Source of the DNA: Prosapia bicincta | Lineage: Eukaryota; Arthropoda; Insecta; Hemiptera; Cercopidae | DNA length: 64,000 bases | Direction: 5' to 3' | Assembly: GCA_036971475.1 (NCBI GenBank) | Contig: JBAIZL010000002.1 | Coordinates: forward strand, 357,046,082 to 357,110,081 | Shown: positions 21,601 to 32,592 of the stretch, piece after piece | Numbering within the stretch: position 1 is the first letter of the stretch | Layout of the letters: the number at the start of each line of letters is the position of its first letter | Position numbers and translations under genes: made by a program | Notes under the pieces: model-generated | The model's input: only the letters and a program-made list of their open reading frames with translations | Database searches by the model: none | Told to the model about the DNA's origin: nothing

Positions 21601-22860
21601 AGTAGAGAAGGCTATTGTTGAGACGGGGCGCTTGGGAGGGAGCCAATAGGAAAGCTGGATTTGCTACCCCAACCCCTTTCCAAGATGGCGGCGCCCATAA
21701 GCGCGGGAACAACATTTACACCAAGCCAATAGGAAAGCTGGATTTGCTACCCCAACCCCTTTCCAAGATGGCGGCGCCCATAAGCGCGGGAACAACATTT
21801 ACACCAAGCCAATAGGAAAGCCGGATTTGCTACCCCCAACCCCTTTCCAAGATGGCGACGCCCATAAGCGCGGGAACAACATTTACACCAAGCTAATAGG
21901 AAAGCCGGATTTGCTACCCCTCGCCCATAAGCGTGGGAAGTTCAAATACTCAACTGTCTGTGTGGGAATCGGCAGGCTTACGTCTGACGGACACCCAACA
22001 CACGGACGCGCTGGTGCAGGCGTACCCACAGGAGGGAGATGTGTGAAGAGGATGAACATCAGTACACCAAACTCTATGTCTGTTCCCGTATAACAAGGTT
22101 GATTCTCTGTAACGCGTAATATTGTGTGTAGCAAATATACAAGTTTATTGTTATCTAGATACTTGCATTCCTAACCGCTATGTGTATAGGTGAAATTATA
22201 ATAACTCAAATATCTCTTAGCATAAGGTTAGTCTCGGAGCTCCTGCATGCTCTGTCGTGGGTATTTCCTAGCTTTTATAATGGGAAAAACAACGAAAAAG
22301 TCTGTACCTGCTCAGACCTGCACACCCCTACGGAAAAAGGGTTGCAAATACACCCCACAGAGGCGCTGACCTCGGATACCTTCCATAAAAAAAAAAAGAC
22401 TGACCTCCTTCATTTCAACAACCTAAACCGATGACCTCAAGACCGTCATGATCAATGTTATCTCGTACGGGGTAGTCGTCAATAAAGAAAGTGCAGCCCC
22501 GCCGCTTTCCCTACTTTTATGATACCGATATTGCACTGATATCTGGAACATTCCCGACAGACTCTGTCAGATTCCATGGTAAAATACATACAGCATTGAT
22601 TCGAGCCACCGCTTATCCCAAGTGCAGGCTCCATCTTCCCGACACTTCCTCCATCTTCTTGTTCTACTTCTGTAGTTTACTATTACATTAGACAAATAAC
22701 TATAAGAGAGGTAGGTCCAGACAGAGTGGAAAATACAAACGGATACAACCGGTTATTTCCATAATCAGATAACGAGCTCTGGTTAAAAACCTGGATATTA
22801 TTTCAGCCTTCAGAATTATTCCTGAAACGTAATTGTTTTAGAAAAACCTGTATACGTAGG
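21601..22860 (+). repeat. Left terminal inverted repeat of the Polinton-like element
   Basis: Pairs with 32593-33842. The two TIRs are nearly identical; the clearest difference is a short replacement near 22626-22650 that makes the left copy about 10 bp longer. Contains the 83-bp array at 21642-21940. Confidence 0.93.
21642..21940 (+). repeat. 83-bp tandem repeat with CCAAT and YY1/PHO-like motifs (left TIR)
   Basis: Units start at 21642, 21725, 21808 and 21892; the fourth is truncated. Each holds GCCAATAGG (CCAAT-type box) and CCAAGATGGCGGCGCC, which resembles the YY1/Pleiohomeotic site. The third unit has GATGGCGACG instead. GC content is much higher than in the surroundings. Confidence 0.85.
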
Positions 22861-23461
22861 TCTATGGTAAACACAGAGTAACTTAAAACTAAGTAAACAT
22901 AAATTATGACGTATTTCATCAGCAATAATATAGACTATAATTTTTCAAAAGACAAAGCTTTATAGGCAAATTTCCCCATCACCCTAGAGGTATAGCCTTC
23001 GATGCGCTGTCCGTTTTTTTACCTGGCGGACATCCCTTTGTAGGCCTACATCACCAGGTTAGCTTATTGCATGAGCTTAGTTTGAAAAGCACTTGCAATG
23101 AGCATCAATTTTGAAAATTTTTATTATTGCTGTGTTTACAGTACTTGTACTATCAATAGTAAAACATGTTTTAGGGTAACACATAGAACAAGAATAAACC
23201 TATTTTACTACACAACGCGATTAAAGGTACAGATTAATCACTTTTGTTTACTAAAATTCCCGGCAATAACGAAAGCAAGAAGTATCAATTAAATCTCGTT
23301 GACGGTACGTAACTATGTTTGATGCGCAAATCTACTTTAAGGTTAACACTTCAGGTATCAAAAATCAGATAACCATTTTTTATTTATTTTTTATTTTTTT
23401 AATTTTTATTTTTTAATCCTTTAATTTTCCTTTATTTAAATTTTTTATATTATACTTGTCT
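22861..23461. other. Non-coding part of the Polinton-like element
   Basis: No coding region recognised. A T/A-rich low-complexity run occupies about 23370-23460. Confidence 0.4.
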
Positions 23462-23825
23462 TTGTTTACGGAAAAATTAACTCCACACCAGTGACCCAGC
23501 CACACCTTGGTTTACGGAAGAATTAACTCCACGCCAGTGACCCAGCCAAACACACAGGTTTAACTACACACACACAGGTTTACGGAAGAATTAACTCCAC
23601 GCCAGTGACCCCAAACACACCTTGGTTTACGGAAGAATTAACTCCACGCCAGTGACCCCAGACATACTTTGGTTTACGGAAGAATTAACTCCACGCCAGT
23701 GACCCAGACACACCTTGGTTTACGGAAGAATTAACTTCACGCCAGTGACCCAAACACACAGGTTTAACTCACACACAGGTTTACGGAAGATTCAACTCCA
23801 CGCCAGTGACCCAGACACACAAGAA
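23462..23825. repeat. Tandem repeat, unit GGTTTACGGAAGAATTAACT...
   Basis: About eight copies of a core TTTACGGAAGAATTAACTCC followed by ACGCCAGTGACCC, with CA-rich spacers of variable length. A diverged extra core (TTTGATTACGGAAAAATTAA) lies at 23923-23943. Lies just downstream of the polymerase stop. Confidence 0.88.
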
Positions 23826-24147
23826 TTAACTTATTGTATAATAATACACTGATTTTGACCTTTCATGCATAACCTTATCGTGTTACACAACGTGACTTAA
23901 TCTCTAAGCTTTCGTTCTTGCCTTTGATTACGGAAAAATTAATTTTGGTAGCAAGAGACAGGATGAAGATCACACTGTACAAACTCGATTTATTAATAAT
24001 TACGTATCTCCTTTTTAACGGGGATCTCAAACACCGTTTATGAAATTTTTCAGCCAAGAAATAAAAATAATTTACATTTGCTCTGATGTTACCCTTAAAA
24101 CATGGTCTACGTGGAAAATTTAAAACTCATTTGAACTGATCGTACGC

Positions 24148-27100
24148 TTATGTACGTCGTACTTTTTTATTATAACCATAAGGAAAGGAGTCATACTTAC
24201 CCTCCCTTTTTCTCTTGAATCCTGTTATTTTAAACTGTTTCGATTCCTCAACAGTAACCACCTCACGATCTTTTGTTCTACGAATACGTGAAGCGGGCAC
24301 CTCCAAGGATTCGTCTTTGTCTGTAACCATTGATTTTAGAGATTGAAAATTAACCAAACCAGATGTGCGAAGGTTTAAAGTCAGTCCTTTTACTTTGCAG
24401 ACTGTCTCTATTGAGTATTTAGCTGTAGAGAGTACTCTGAAGCCATACGTCTTTGGACCTCCCGATACAAATTCTGTAATGTATGATCCTTGTCCGTATG
24501 TAGCAAGCTCGTCAGTCATATGTCCTAAGTAGTCACCTGTTTGTACCTTATGCATTCCTGGTCTGTGATAATATATAACACTATCAGTGTCATAATACAA
24601 TACCTGCCTCCCCAAATCGTTCAAATGTTCGTACAGTTTTAATCTGGCCTGAGCTGTAGTGTATGCAGCAATTACAACATTTGCAATAGATAAGGGATCG
24701 CAATCGTTTTCTACGAATTGCCAGTTAACTATGATCACGTCGTCGTTGATTTCTTGAATATTGTTTACCTGTATAGATGGTGATCTCATCATTTTAAAAA
24801 ATTCGGACGGCTGACGAAATATTGTAGTTTTAGTCTGATTTTCCCTTTGTCCAAATTTTCCCCAAAACGAGTTTAACATCAACTTGGCCAGGGATCTAAG
24901 GCCCTCGTTCTTCTCTATGGATTCCAATCTTATGTTTTCATGGTTGAGATAATCAGTGACATAATTCTGTTTCTCCTCTTCATTGACACACCACCCGGGA
25001 TATCCTGAAGCTTCCTGTTTGATCTTCAAGAACTGATTAATGTATTCGACAAAGAGGCCATTACCCTTGTCGAAACTAGCCACTTCGTACTCCCACATCT
25101 CGTACATTTCTAATACAGTGTAACCTTTTTCTATAGCCTTCCTTATTTCGTCCATGGTCCAAGTTCCTACCAACGCTCGTTCTTCGGTATTGTGGTCACA
25201 CTCGGTTGTACTCAGTTTGAGTGCACATGTTCTGCAGAGGACAAACATTAATTTCTGATGAAGTTTAATAGGTAACACAGGATGATACAGAGCACGTGGA
25301 GGAAGGACTTTACACTTCAAAAGTCCTTCAGCGTCTATTCCACGTTGTCTGCACTCATTGTCACCCACGTGTACGTTTGGATGGCCAATAGGATACTTTC
25401 CATACTTACACACCCAAGGATAGAGCGAACATATATCAACGTAATGTATAGTCTCATCATTCTTACACGCGTGATAGGATTTAGTGTTTCCTGTTCGCCC
25501 TCCAAAAAATGCATCACGTGGATTGAGAGGTGCTTTGTTCAGAATGGGGTGTGTGTCCAGGTAGGTCATGGCCGTGTTTCCTTTTTTCATCTGTTTAAAT
25601 TCGCACTCCCACATCTCCACGACATTGGAGAGTTTAGCCGATTTGACCCTCGTCCTCTCTAAACGTAAATTAAGTGTATCGGAGGGATCATCTTCCAAAG
25701 GTTCGTCACGTCCATTAGAGAAGCACTTGGGACACCCGTGCCAGTAGCATCCGTGGAACTCAAATATTTCTCCTTCGAAATATCCATCCACTCTCAAACC
25801 TCCTATTTTCACCTCACGTCCTCGGCCTGCGTGTTCAATACGAATTCCTCTCTGATCTTCTAACCAAGTCAGCCATTGCAAAGCTATTTCTGATTGTCTG
25901 TCTACTAGTCTGTATCCTCTTTTAGGAACAATTCCAATGGTATCGGGTCTTAAATAGTTTCTTCTAAACGCAAGGTTACAAGCACTGGTGATGGTTACGG
26001 CCTCGAGGAAGGGGTCCACATTACATATGCTCAAAAATATCGATCTAAACTTTATGCAAGCTAAAGCCAGGATCTCAACATCGGAACAACAGTATTCGAC
26101 TATCTCCTTCTGAAAATCAAACACATACCCGTTACTTATCTGTTCATCGTGCCAGTTAACGAAATGATCATAACTATTTTTGTCCATCATAGAATCGGGA
26201 CAATAGAATTCTTTAGGAGGGATAGGGCCAACATACGATTGGTTTTCCAGCATGTTAAAGAGGTGGGGGAAGTAGCCTTTTTTCTTTTCTGGCGGGAGAC
26301 CGAAAGACTTGGGCAGTTTAGATAAGGCCATGGGCATATAGTTTAGGGAATCGATGAACTTTGCGTTATCAATCTCCATCAGAATCACCTTTGTCCCACG
26401 CGTGATCAGAGTGGGTGTAAATTGTGTCTTTTCCAGTACGTACTTCAGTATAAACTGAAAATCAAAACACTGGCCATTATGGGCTATAACAGCTACTTTC
26501 TTGTACTGTTTCCTCACGTTCATCACGTATGTCATAAACTCATCGACAGGATCATCTTTAAAGACTCTAGTTCTGTAACATTCACAAGAATGTCCATCTA
26601 TACAACGGAAACAATACTGCTGAGAAACACACAAGGTAACTCGATGAACCTTAGTATCATGGATATTTTCGTCTTGTCTGGTTTCCAGATCGAAGAATAC
26701 AAAGAGGAAATCTTTCTTCATAGGACTACGAGAATCGACTTTCATGTAGCATGAGTGTGATGAAGGCATATACGATGTGCAAGTCTTGCAATACACCTCA
26801 CCACACTCATGAAGTGAACTGCGATTAGACTGATATATTACTTTCATACATGATGGACATCTTTTTATGGAATTACAAACATCAACAAGATGATTAGCGA
26901 AGCAGTTACGGTTTTTAAATTGTCTATTGCAAGCGCTACAATCAATTCCACTGTCAATCTGAGTACATGGGGGAGACCGTTTGCAAGAGTAACATGTTAC
27001 CGAGCACCTGTGCTTCACACGATGGTCAAAAGGAGTATGACAGGTTTCGCAATAGTAACCACAAGCGAACGCAGCAGTCAGACTTGTAATCACGTTGAAA

Positions 27101-27558
27101 TGATCGTTGTGAAATATAAGATTGATTTTCTTTTCAGCATTTTCTCCTTCGAAAAAAACGGTGCGACCCTTACTGCCGTACTGATACACAGTAATTTTAT
27201 AGCCGGTGAGAAATGTCTGGAACTTTTGTAACTCCTCTAGACCAGAGCCCTTGTCGGAAATTTGAACTCCTGCAGCGACCATCAACTGCTGTGCTTTCAG
27301 TGTTTGTATATTACCGAAGTTCCTTCTTATTGCAATATATTCATTATCTCTGTCGACATTGGCTTTTCCTACAACAATCGAGCGAGGTAAACACAGAGCA
27401 TCGGAATTTTTAATTACTACGATACCTCTCCTTTCGTGACATTCCTCTTCGTAGTTATTAGAAACCTGGTCTGACACGCCCACTTCTATTTGCTGGTTGA
27501 GGACATGTGTGATGGTTGACGTTAAACGGAGTATGACAAGATTCACAATAATGATCAC
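24148..27558 (-). CDS. polB: Protein-primed family B DNA polymerase, main frame
   Basis: 1136-aa frame whose residues from about 30 on read as Polinton DNA polymerase B (DNA_pol_B_2 type). A Cys/His-rich region (165-275) precedes the exonuclease: FFDLETR (289-294, Exo I), AHNGQCFDFQ (359-368, Exo II) and YCCSDVEIL (489-497, Exo III). A conserved FHGCYWHGCP lies at 601-610. Polymerase motifs are YVDICSLYP (706-714, motif A), KLMLNSFWGKFG (892-903, motif B) and YYDTDS (988-993, motif C). All catalytic acidic residues are present. The first ~30 residues are read out of frame from the preceding duplicated segment, so the given ATG is not the native start. The true N-terminus is in the frame at 27458-28351, separated by a one-base shift. 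Expected role: copying the element from a protein primer. Confidence 0.94.
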   Translation of the reverse strand: MIIIVNLVILRLTSTITHVLNQQIEVGVSDQVSNNYEEECHERRGIVVIKNSDALCLPRSIVVGKANVDRDNEYIAIRRNFGNIQTLKAQQLMVAAGVQISDKGSGLEELQKFQTFLTGYKITVYQYGSKGRTVFFEGENAEKKINLIFHNDHFNVITSLTAAFACGYYCETCHTPFDHRVKHRCSVTCYSCKRSPPCTQIDSGIDCSACNRQFKNRNCFANHLVDVCNSIKRCPSCMKVIYQSNRSSLHECGEVYCKTCTSYMPSSHSCYMKVDSRSPMKKDFLFVFFDLETRQDENIHDTKVHRVTLCVSQQYCFRCIDGHSCECYRTRVFKDDPVDEFMTYVMNVRKQYKKVAVIAHNGQCFDFQFILKYVLEKTQFTPTLITRGTKVILMEIDNAKFIDSLNYMPMALSKLPKSFGLPPEKKKGYFPHLFNMLENQSYVGPIPPKEFYCPDSMMDKNSYDHFVNWHDEQISNGYVFDFQKEIVEYCCSDVEILALACIKFRSIFLSICNVDPFLEAVTITSACNLAFRRNYLRPDTIGIVPKRGYRLVDRQSEIALQWLTWLEDQRGIRIEHAGRGREVKIGGLRVDGYFEGEIFEFHGCYWHGCPKCFSNGRDEPLEDDPSDTLNLRLERTRVKSAKLSNVVEMWECEFKQMKKGNTAMTYLDTHPILNKAPLNPRDAFFGGRTGNTKSYHACKNDETIHYVDICSLYPWVCKYGKYPIGHPNVHVGDNECRQRGIDAEGLLKCKVLPPRALYHPVLPIKLHQKLMFVLCRTCALKLSTTECDHNTEERALVGTWTMDEIRKAIEKGYTVLEMYEMWEYEVASFDKGNGLFVEYINQFLKIKQEASGYPGWCVNEEEKQNYVTDYLNHENIRLESIEKNEGLRSLAKLMLNSFWGKFGQRENQTKTTIFRQPSEFFKMMRSPSIQVNNIQEINDDVIIVNWQFVENDCDPLSIANVVIAAYTTAQARLKLYEHLNDLGRQVLYYDTDSVIYYHRPGMHKVQTGDYLGHMTDELATYGQGSYITEFVSGGPKTYGFRVLSTAKYSIETVCKVKGLTLNLRTSGLVNFQSLKSMVTDKDESLEVPASRIRRTKDREVVTVEESKQFKITGFKRKREGKYDSFPYGYNKKVRRT

Positions 27559-28351
27559 AATGAAATGCCGATGTCAAACTGGTAATGACATTAAAATGTC
27601 CGTCATGATACAACAAGTTTATTTTTCCCCCAGCATTGTCACCCTCGAACAAAATGTCACGTCCTTTGGTTCCGTACTTATACACCGTAATCTTATAACA
27701 AGAGAGAAATTTTTGAAATTTTTGTAAATCATCAGATGTCTGAACGTCGGCATTGTTCCTTAACTGTTGAGCTTTTATCGCCTGTATATTTTTCACGTTG
27801 AGTCTGGTGTCACGATATTCAGGATCCTTGTCGACGTACGCTTTTGCAACAACAAGCGAACACGGAAGCGAGTCGGCATTTTTAATAACCACTATTCCCC
27901 TTCTCCTGCGACACTCTTCATCGTAGCTATTAATAGGCGCTATACGTCCTCGACCCTGTGGTACTCTGACTTTGGTACAGGTAATCTTGAAGGTGTCACT
28001 CGAACCAAAACCTATCAAATTACTTTGAATAATCCCACCAATTACTTGCCAAAGTATATCAGAAGTGATTTGATCAGCCTGACGGAATGCAACATAGCCC
28101 GGTTCTCGATTTTTGAAATTTAAACTTGTCATCGTGAACCCCAGTTGGTCCTCCTCATTCGTGTCTGATTTCATCTTGTCGACAATATCGGCAAGCCATT
28201 TTTTAATCCAGTCAGTTTCCTCCACATCGTCAGGTGGTAAATTAAATTTGAACAAAAAACTATTTCCGTACATACGGAACTTTTTTACATATGATTCATT
28301 ACTAGAGATAAGCCTTACAGCCATTATGTCTAGCTCTTGCCCGTTCTCCAC
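27458..28351 (-). CDS. polB: DNA polymerase B, N-terminal frame (with duplicated domain)
   Basis: 297-aa frame from the ATG at 28351. Residues 1-140 form an N-terminal domain not found in the main frame. Residues 143-283 (YDEEC... to the CxxC...HHTC zinc-binding block) are a diverged duplicate of main-frame residues 36-185. The two copies lie in tandem (about 27505-27925 and 27004-27453). Comparing the codons just before YDEEC/YEEEC shows one extra base in the second copy, which throws it out of frame and creates TAATAA near 27462. The frames overlap by 101 bp. This could be a dead gene, a frameshifting site or an unrecognised intron. Confidence 0.85.
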   Translation of the reverse strand: MENGQELDIMAVRLISSNESYVKKFRMYGNSFLFKFNLPPDDVEETDWIKKWLADIVDKMKSDTNEEDQLGFTMTSLNFKNREPGYVAFRQADQITSDILWQVIGGIIQSNLIGFGSSDTFKITCTKVRVPQGRGRIAPINSYDEECRRRRGIVVIKNADSLPCSLVVAKAYVDKDPEYRDTRLNVKNIQAIKAQQLRNNADVQTSDDLQKFQKFLSCYKITVYKYGTKGRDILFEGDNAGGKINLLYHDGHFNVITSLTSAFHCDHYCESCHTPFNVNHHTCPQPANRSGRVRPGF

Positions 28352-28439
28352 TTAGCAGCAGCGTAACAGGTTCTACAATCAAAGTTGAAATGCCGTGAGA
28401 TTAATTTTGTTTAGTAGAAAGTGTGTTCCTTTAAATTAA

Positions 28440-28440
<1 letters not shown>

Positions 28441-28521
<81 letters not shown>

Positions 28522-28556
28522 TTGTATGTGTGTGTGTGTGTGTGTGTGCGATTGTA

Positions 28557-28618
<62 letters not shown>
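28441..28618. repeat. (GT)n microsatellite
   Basis: Long TG run with GCGATTGTATGTG interruptions. No coding meaning. Confidence 0.92.
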
Positions 28619-28620
<2 letters not shown>

Positions 28621-28939
28621 CTTATTTTAGTTAGAAACGGTCAATTTAACTTACTCAGCTATATTTAATAATATATATAATAATTGTTTGGATGGGTATG
28701 TGTGCGTGCGTGTGTACGCGTGTGTGTGTGTGTGTATGTGTTGTGTGTTTGTCAATGATTGGCTTAACGGTTGTAACGCTTTGTTTACTATTACACAACA
28801 CACCTAAGTTTTACCACACAAAACTCTCAAACAATTGAGTTAACGATTGTATCGTATTGCTTACTATTACTATACTACAAAAGTATTTGTACATAGGCAG
28901 GGAGTGCATGTACTAAAAAAAATCTCCTTCTTCACTAGA

Positions 28940-30220
28940 GATAATATACACTTGTACACCTCTCAAGCAAATGACCTAATGACTGTAGCGCATTGATTAA
29001 TATTACTAAACTCCGTAAGTATTTGCGCATGCGCAGAGAATACATGTATTAGGTAACATGGAAAATCACCTTCTTCACTAAAACCGTTATAGTCTTGTAC
29101 AAATCTTAAACAAATGATTTAACGCATGTATCGCATTGCCTAATATTACAAGATTATCTAGGTATTTGCGCCTGCGCAGAGAATACATGCATTATTAAAC
29201 ATGAAAAATCACCTTCGCCACTAAACCTAATCTACACCTGTATTTCACTCAAACGAATAGCATAATGATTTAACGCATGTATAGCATTGCCTAACATTAC
29301 AAGATTATCTAAGTATTAGCGCCTGCGCAGGGGATACATGCATTATTAAACATTGGAAAAATCACCTTCTTCACTAAAGCTGTTATAGTTCTGTACACAT
29401 CTCAAACAAATGATTTAACGTATGTATAACATTGCCTAATATTACAAGATTATCTAGGTATTTGCGCCTGCGCAGAGAATACATGCATTATTAAACATGA
29501 AAAATCACCTTCGCCACTAAACCTAATCTACACCTGTATTTCACTCAAACGAATAGCATAATGATTTAACGCATGTATAGCATTGCCTAACATTACAAGA
29601 TTATCTAAGTATTAGCGCCTGCGCAGGGGATACATGCATTATTAAACATTGGAAAAATCACCTTCTTCACTAAAGCTGTTATAGTTCTGTACACATCTCA
29701 AACAAATGATTTAACGTATGTATAACATTGCCTAATATTACAAGATTATCTAGGTATTTGCGCCTGCGCAGAGAATACATGCATTATTAAACATGAAAAA
29801 TCACCTTCGCCACTAAACCTAATCTACACCTGTATTTCACTCAAACGAATAGCATAATGATTTAACGCATGTATAGCATTGCTTAACATTACAAGATTAT
29901 CTAAGTATTAGCGCCTGCGCAGGGGATACATGCATTATTAAACATTGGAAAAATCACCTTCTTCACTAAAGCTGTTATACCCTTGTACTCACCTCAAGCA
30001 AATGATTTAACGCACGTATAGCATTGCCTAACATTACAAGATTATCTAAGTATTTGCGCATGCGCAGAGAATACGTGTATTAGGTAGTATGGAAAATCAC
30101 TTTCTTCTTCTAAGGCTGTTATACCCTTGTACACATCTCAAACAAATGACTTAACGCATGTATCCCATTGTTTATAATTACAATATGACTAAAGTATTTG
30201 GACATAGGCACGGAATACAT
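28940..30220. repeat. Tandem array of ~148-bp monomers in a 296-bp higher-order repeat, with NRF1-like palindromes
   Basis: Monomers carry GATTTAACGCATGTAT, CATTGCCTAAYATTACAAG, GCGCMTGCGCAG and GAAAAATCACCTTC. Alternating monomer types give near-identical 296-bp repeats (for example TTTGCGCCTGCGCAG at 29165, 29461 and 29757). Outer monomers are more diverged. TGCGCATGCGCA at 29024-29035 and near 30056-30067 matches the NRF1/Erect-wing palindrome; inner monomers have GCGCCTGCGC. Confidence 0.88.
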
Positions 30221-30970
30221 ATCTGATGATAAGACGACATGAAAATGTACATATGGGTTTAATCTTAGTTACCTTGTATTAGAGGCTGTTTTTTATTATT
30301 TTGTGGTATTTGTGGAGTTGTTTTCAATAATTTCGTTGTAATATGTTGTAGCACTGTGCTCTTGATATTGTATATACTAAACTGAACTAGGTTAGAAACA
30401 TAGATAGTAAAAATTAGAATGAGATAGATTTAATGAATTATTTTATTTATAATTTTAATTTAATGAATTAATATTGTTTAGGCTATTAAAATTTGAGATA
30501 ATAGCCTAGATTTGTAAATAACAATCAAATAGATAGTTTCACTTTCTACCCGCAAAAGATTAGACAAAACCTGTTTTAAATTTAAATAAAGTTACATTGA
30601 ACGTATTCATTTCTTTTAAGGTTTATAAAATCTTGTGACGCATTAGCGCTACTAGCGGCTAGCTACGAAAGATTAGAGAATGGAATCAAGTTTATCATTA
30701 CATAAAGAAACGGGAAAATTATTACAACAAATTATATAAATACATCTCATAAAATTACCTACTCTTAGCGTCTAGAAAACCGAATTAAAGTAAAACTAAT
30801 GAGAAAGTGTAATGTTTAGAAATAAACAAACTTTGACAGCACTAATGTAATTCGATGAAATGAAAAAACAGGATTACAAGAGATTACATGTTTAGTGAGA
30901 GTTTAGCGAAATCAAGGCTGTTGACACGGTGTGATGTATTTTAATAGTGCTCAAGATGAGCATGTATTAC
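30221..30970. other. Non-coding AT-rich part of the Polinton-like element
   Basis: Nothing recognised. Confidence 0.4.
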
Positions 30971-30974
30971 CTGC

Positions 30975-31880
30975 ATTTTTAGTCACCTGTATACTCTTGA
31001 CACCTGTAAATATAAGTCAGTTAAAGGTTTAAGTCACCTGTATAGGTAGTCACATGTATACTTAATCACCTCTATTCACTAGTATACGTAGCAACACGAT
31101 TACACCAACATGTATATTTAGTCACCTGTGGACGTAGACACACCTATACGTAGCCGCTTATATATGTAGACAGTTTTATACCCCTGTATACATAGTCACG
31201 TGTATATTTTATCACCTGTATACGTGGTTACCTGTGGACGCAGACCCCTTGCATACGTAGTCACCTGTATAGATAGCCACCTGCATGTGTCGGTAGTCAC
31301 ATGAATAGGTATCTCATATGTATACGTAACTAACTGTACACGTAGTCAAAGTGAACAAATTAGTAAAAGTGTAAATAATTGTATAAAGCAGTGATTTGCA
31401 TACGTAGTCCCTTCTATTCGTAGTCACCTGTATTCCTAATCCTCTGTATATGTAACGACCTGTTCACGTTGTCATCTGTAAACGTAATCATCTGCATACA
31501 TTGGCTACTTCTACATTAGTCGGCTGTACATTTATGACACCAATATAGGTTTAACGGTTTTATGAGTACTGTTACCTATATAGGTGGGCCGCCTATACTT
31601 ATTTTAACATTAGTCATAACATTAAGAATTAGTCAAAAGTGTAAATAATTGTATAAAGCAGTGATTTGTATACGTAGTTGCCTGTATACGCTGGCATCTA
31701 TATCTATAATGAGTCACCTATATGAGCTCATCAAGTTTATGATATCAATATAGGTTTATCAGTTTTATTGATAGGTTACCTATACAGTTAGTCACCTGTA
31801 CATGTAATCACTTATATATTTACCCACTTTTATACACAGACTCCTGTATACGTATGCACCTTTTAATGTTGTCACCAGTA
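30975..31880. repeat. Degenerate ~16-bp satellite, GTCACCTGTATACGTA
   Basis: Many imperfect units of 15-18 bp built on TCACCTGTATACGTAG. Most hold a CACCTG (E-box type) hexamer. A larger duplication is also visible: GTCAAAAGTGTAAATAATTG occurs near 31632 with a diverged version near 31356, both followed by TATAAAGCAGTGATTTG. Confidence 0.85.
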
Positions 31881-32592
31881 TAGTCGCATGTATGTATTTA
31901 TAAGATTTGTTTGTGTTTGTAACCAACAGGTTGTACCGCTTTATTTATTATGACAAACATTTAATTCAGACGTAACTACAAATAATTAATATAACATTAG
32001 GAGATTATTTTAGCTCTTTAACGAATAATGCAGTGTTAGTTTGATAATGATAGAGTGTCGTTAACGTTAAATCTTTTCTCTTTATGATTGTAGTGATTAA
32101 GTTATTACTATATTAGTACTTACATGTTATCCCAAACGAATACAACTGCACAACTGCGCTGCATATCACAGCGCACATGTTCTAAACCTCCTTTACCCAT
32201 TTAGAATGAACTATTCCACTCAGACCGGAGGCTTCCTTATCACGTAGATATCATTCTACGGCTGTGGTTTCTGTAAGTCTACACTATTGTACAATTTAAA
32301 CTCTGTTATACTTAATTTAAAAACATAAATTCTCCTTCTAACGCAGGTCAAAATTATATTCTACATTACAAGATTGTTAATTCAAAGATAATTGCGCCAT
32401 ATAATATAGAGTATTAATATTCAGACATAATAATTACTATAGCTGTCCAGCTTTTTTTTCTTTTCAAAATAGTAAATAATTCATATAAACAGGGATTCTA
32501 ATATGTACTGCCGGCAAGTTATACAGTGTCTGGGTTTACCTCTCTCACTGATAAACCGCGTCATAATTATAACGGAGTATAAGGATTATAGT
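31881..32592. other. Non-coding part of the Polinton-like element before the right TIR
   Basis: No gene recognised. Confidence 0.4.

Noticed and set aside
21615..22134. Short frames in the Polinton TIR, duplicated at 33309-33828
   Set aside because: They simply translate the 83-bp tandem repeats and adjacent GC-rich DNA, open on both strands, with no protein features.
24148..27558. Reading the whole 1136-codon frame as a complete polymerase from its first ATG
   Set aside because: The first ~30 codons are an out-of-frame read of the neighbouring duplicate; the native N-terminus is encoded at 27458-28351.
28421..28668. Cys-Val repeat proteins over GT tracts (also at 18292-18474)
   Set aside because: Direct translations of dinucleotide microsatellites.
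28940..30220. CRISPR-like array
   Set aside because: Repeats are long, contiguous and spacer-free within a eukaryotic mobile element; it is a satellite.
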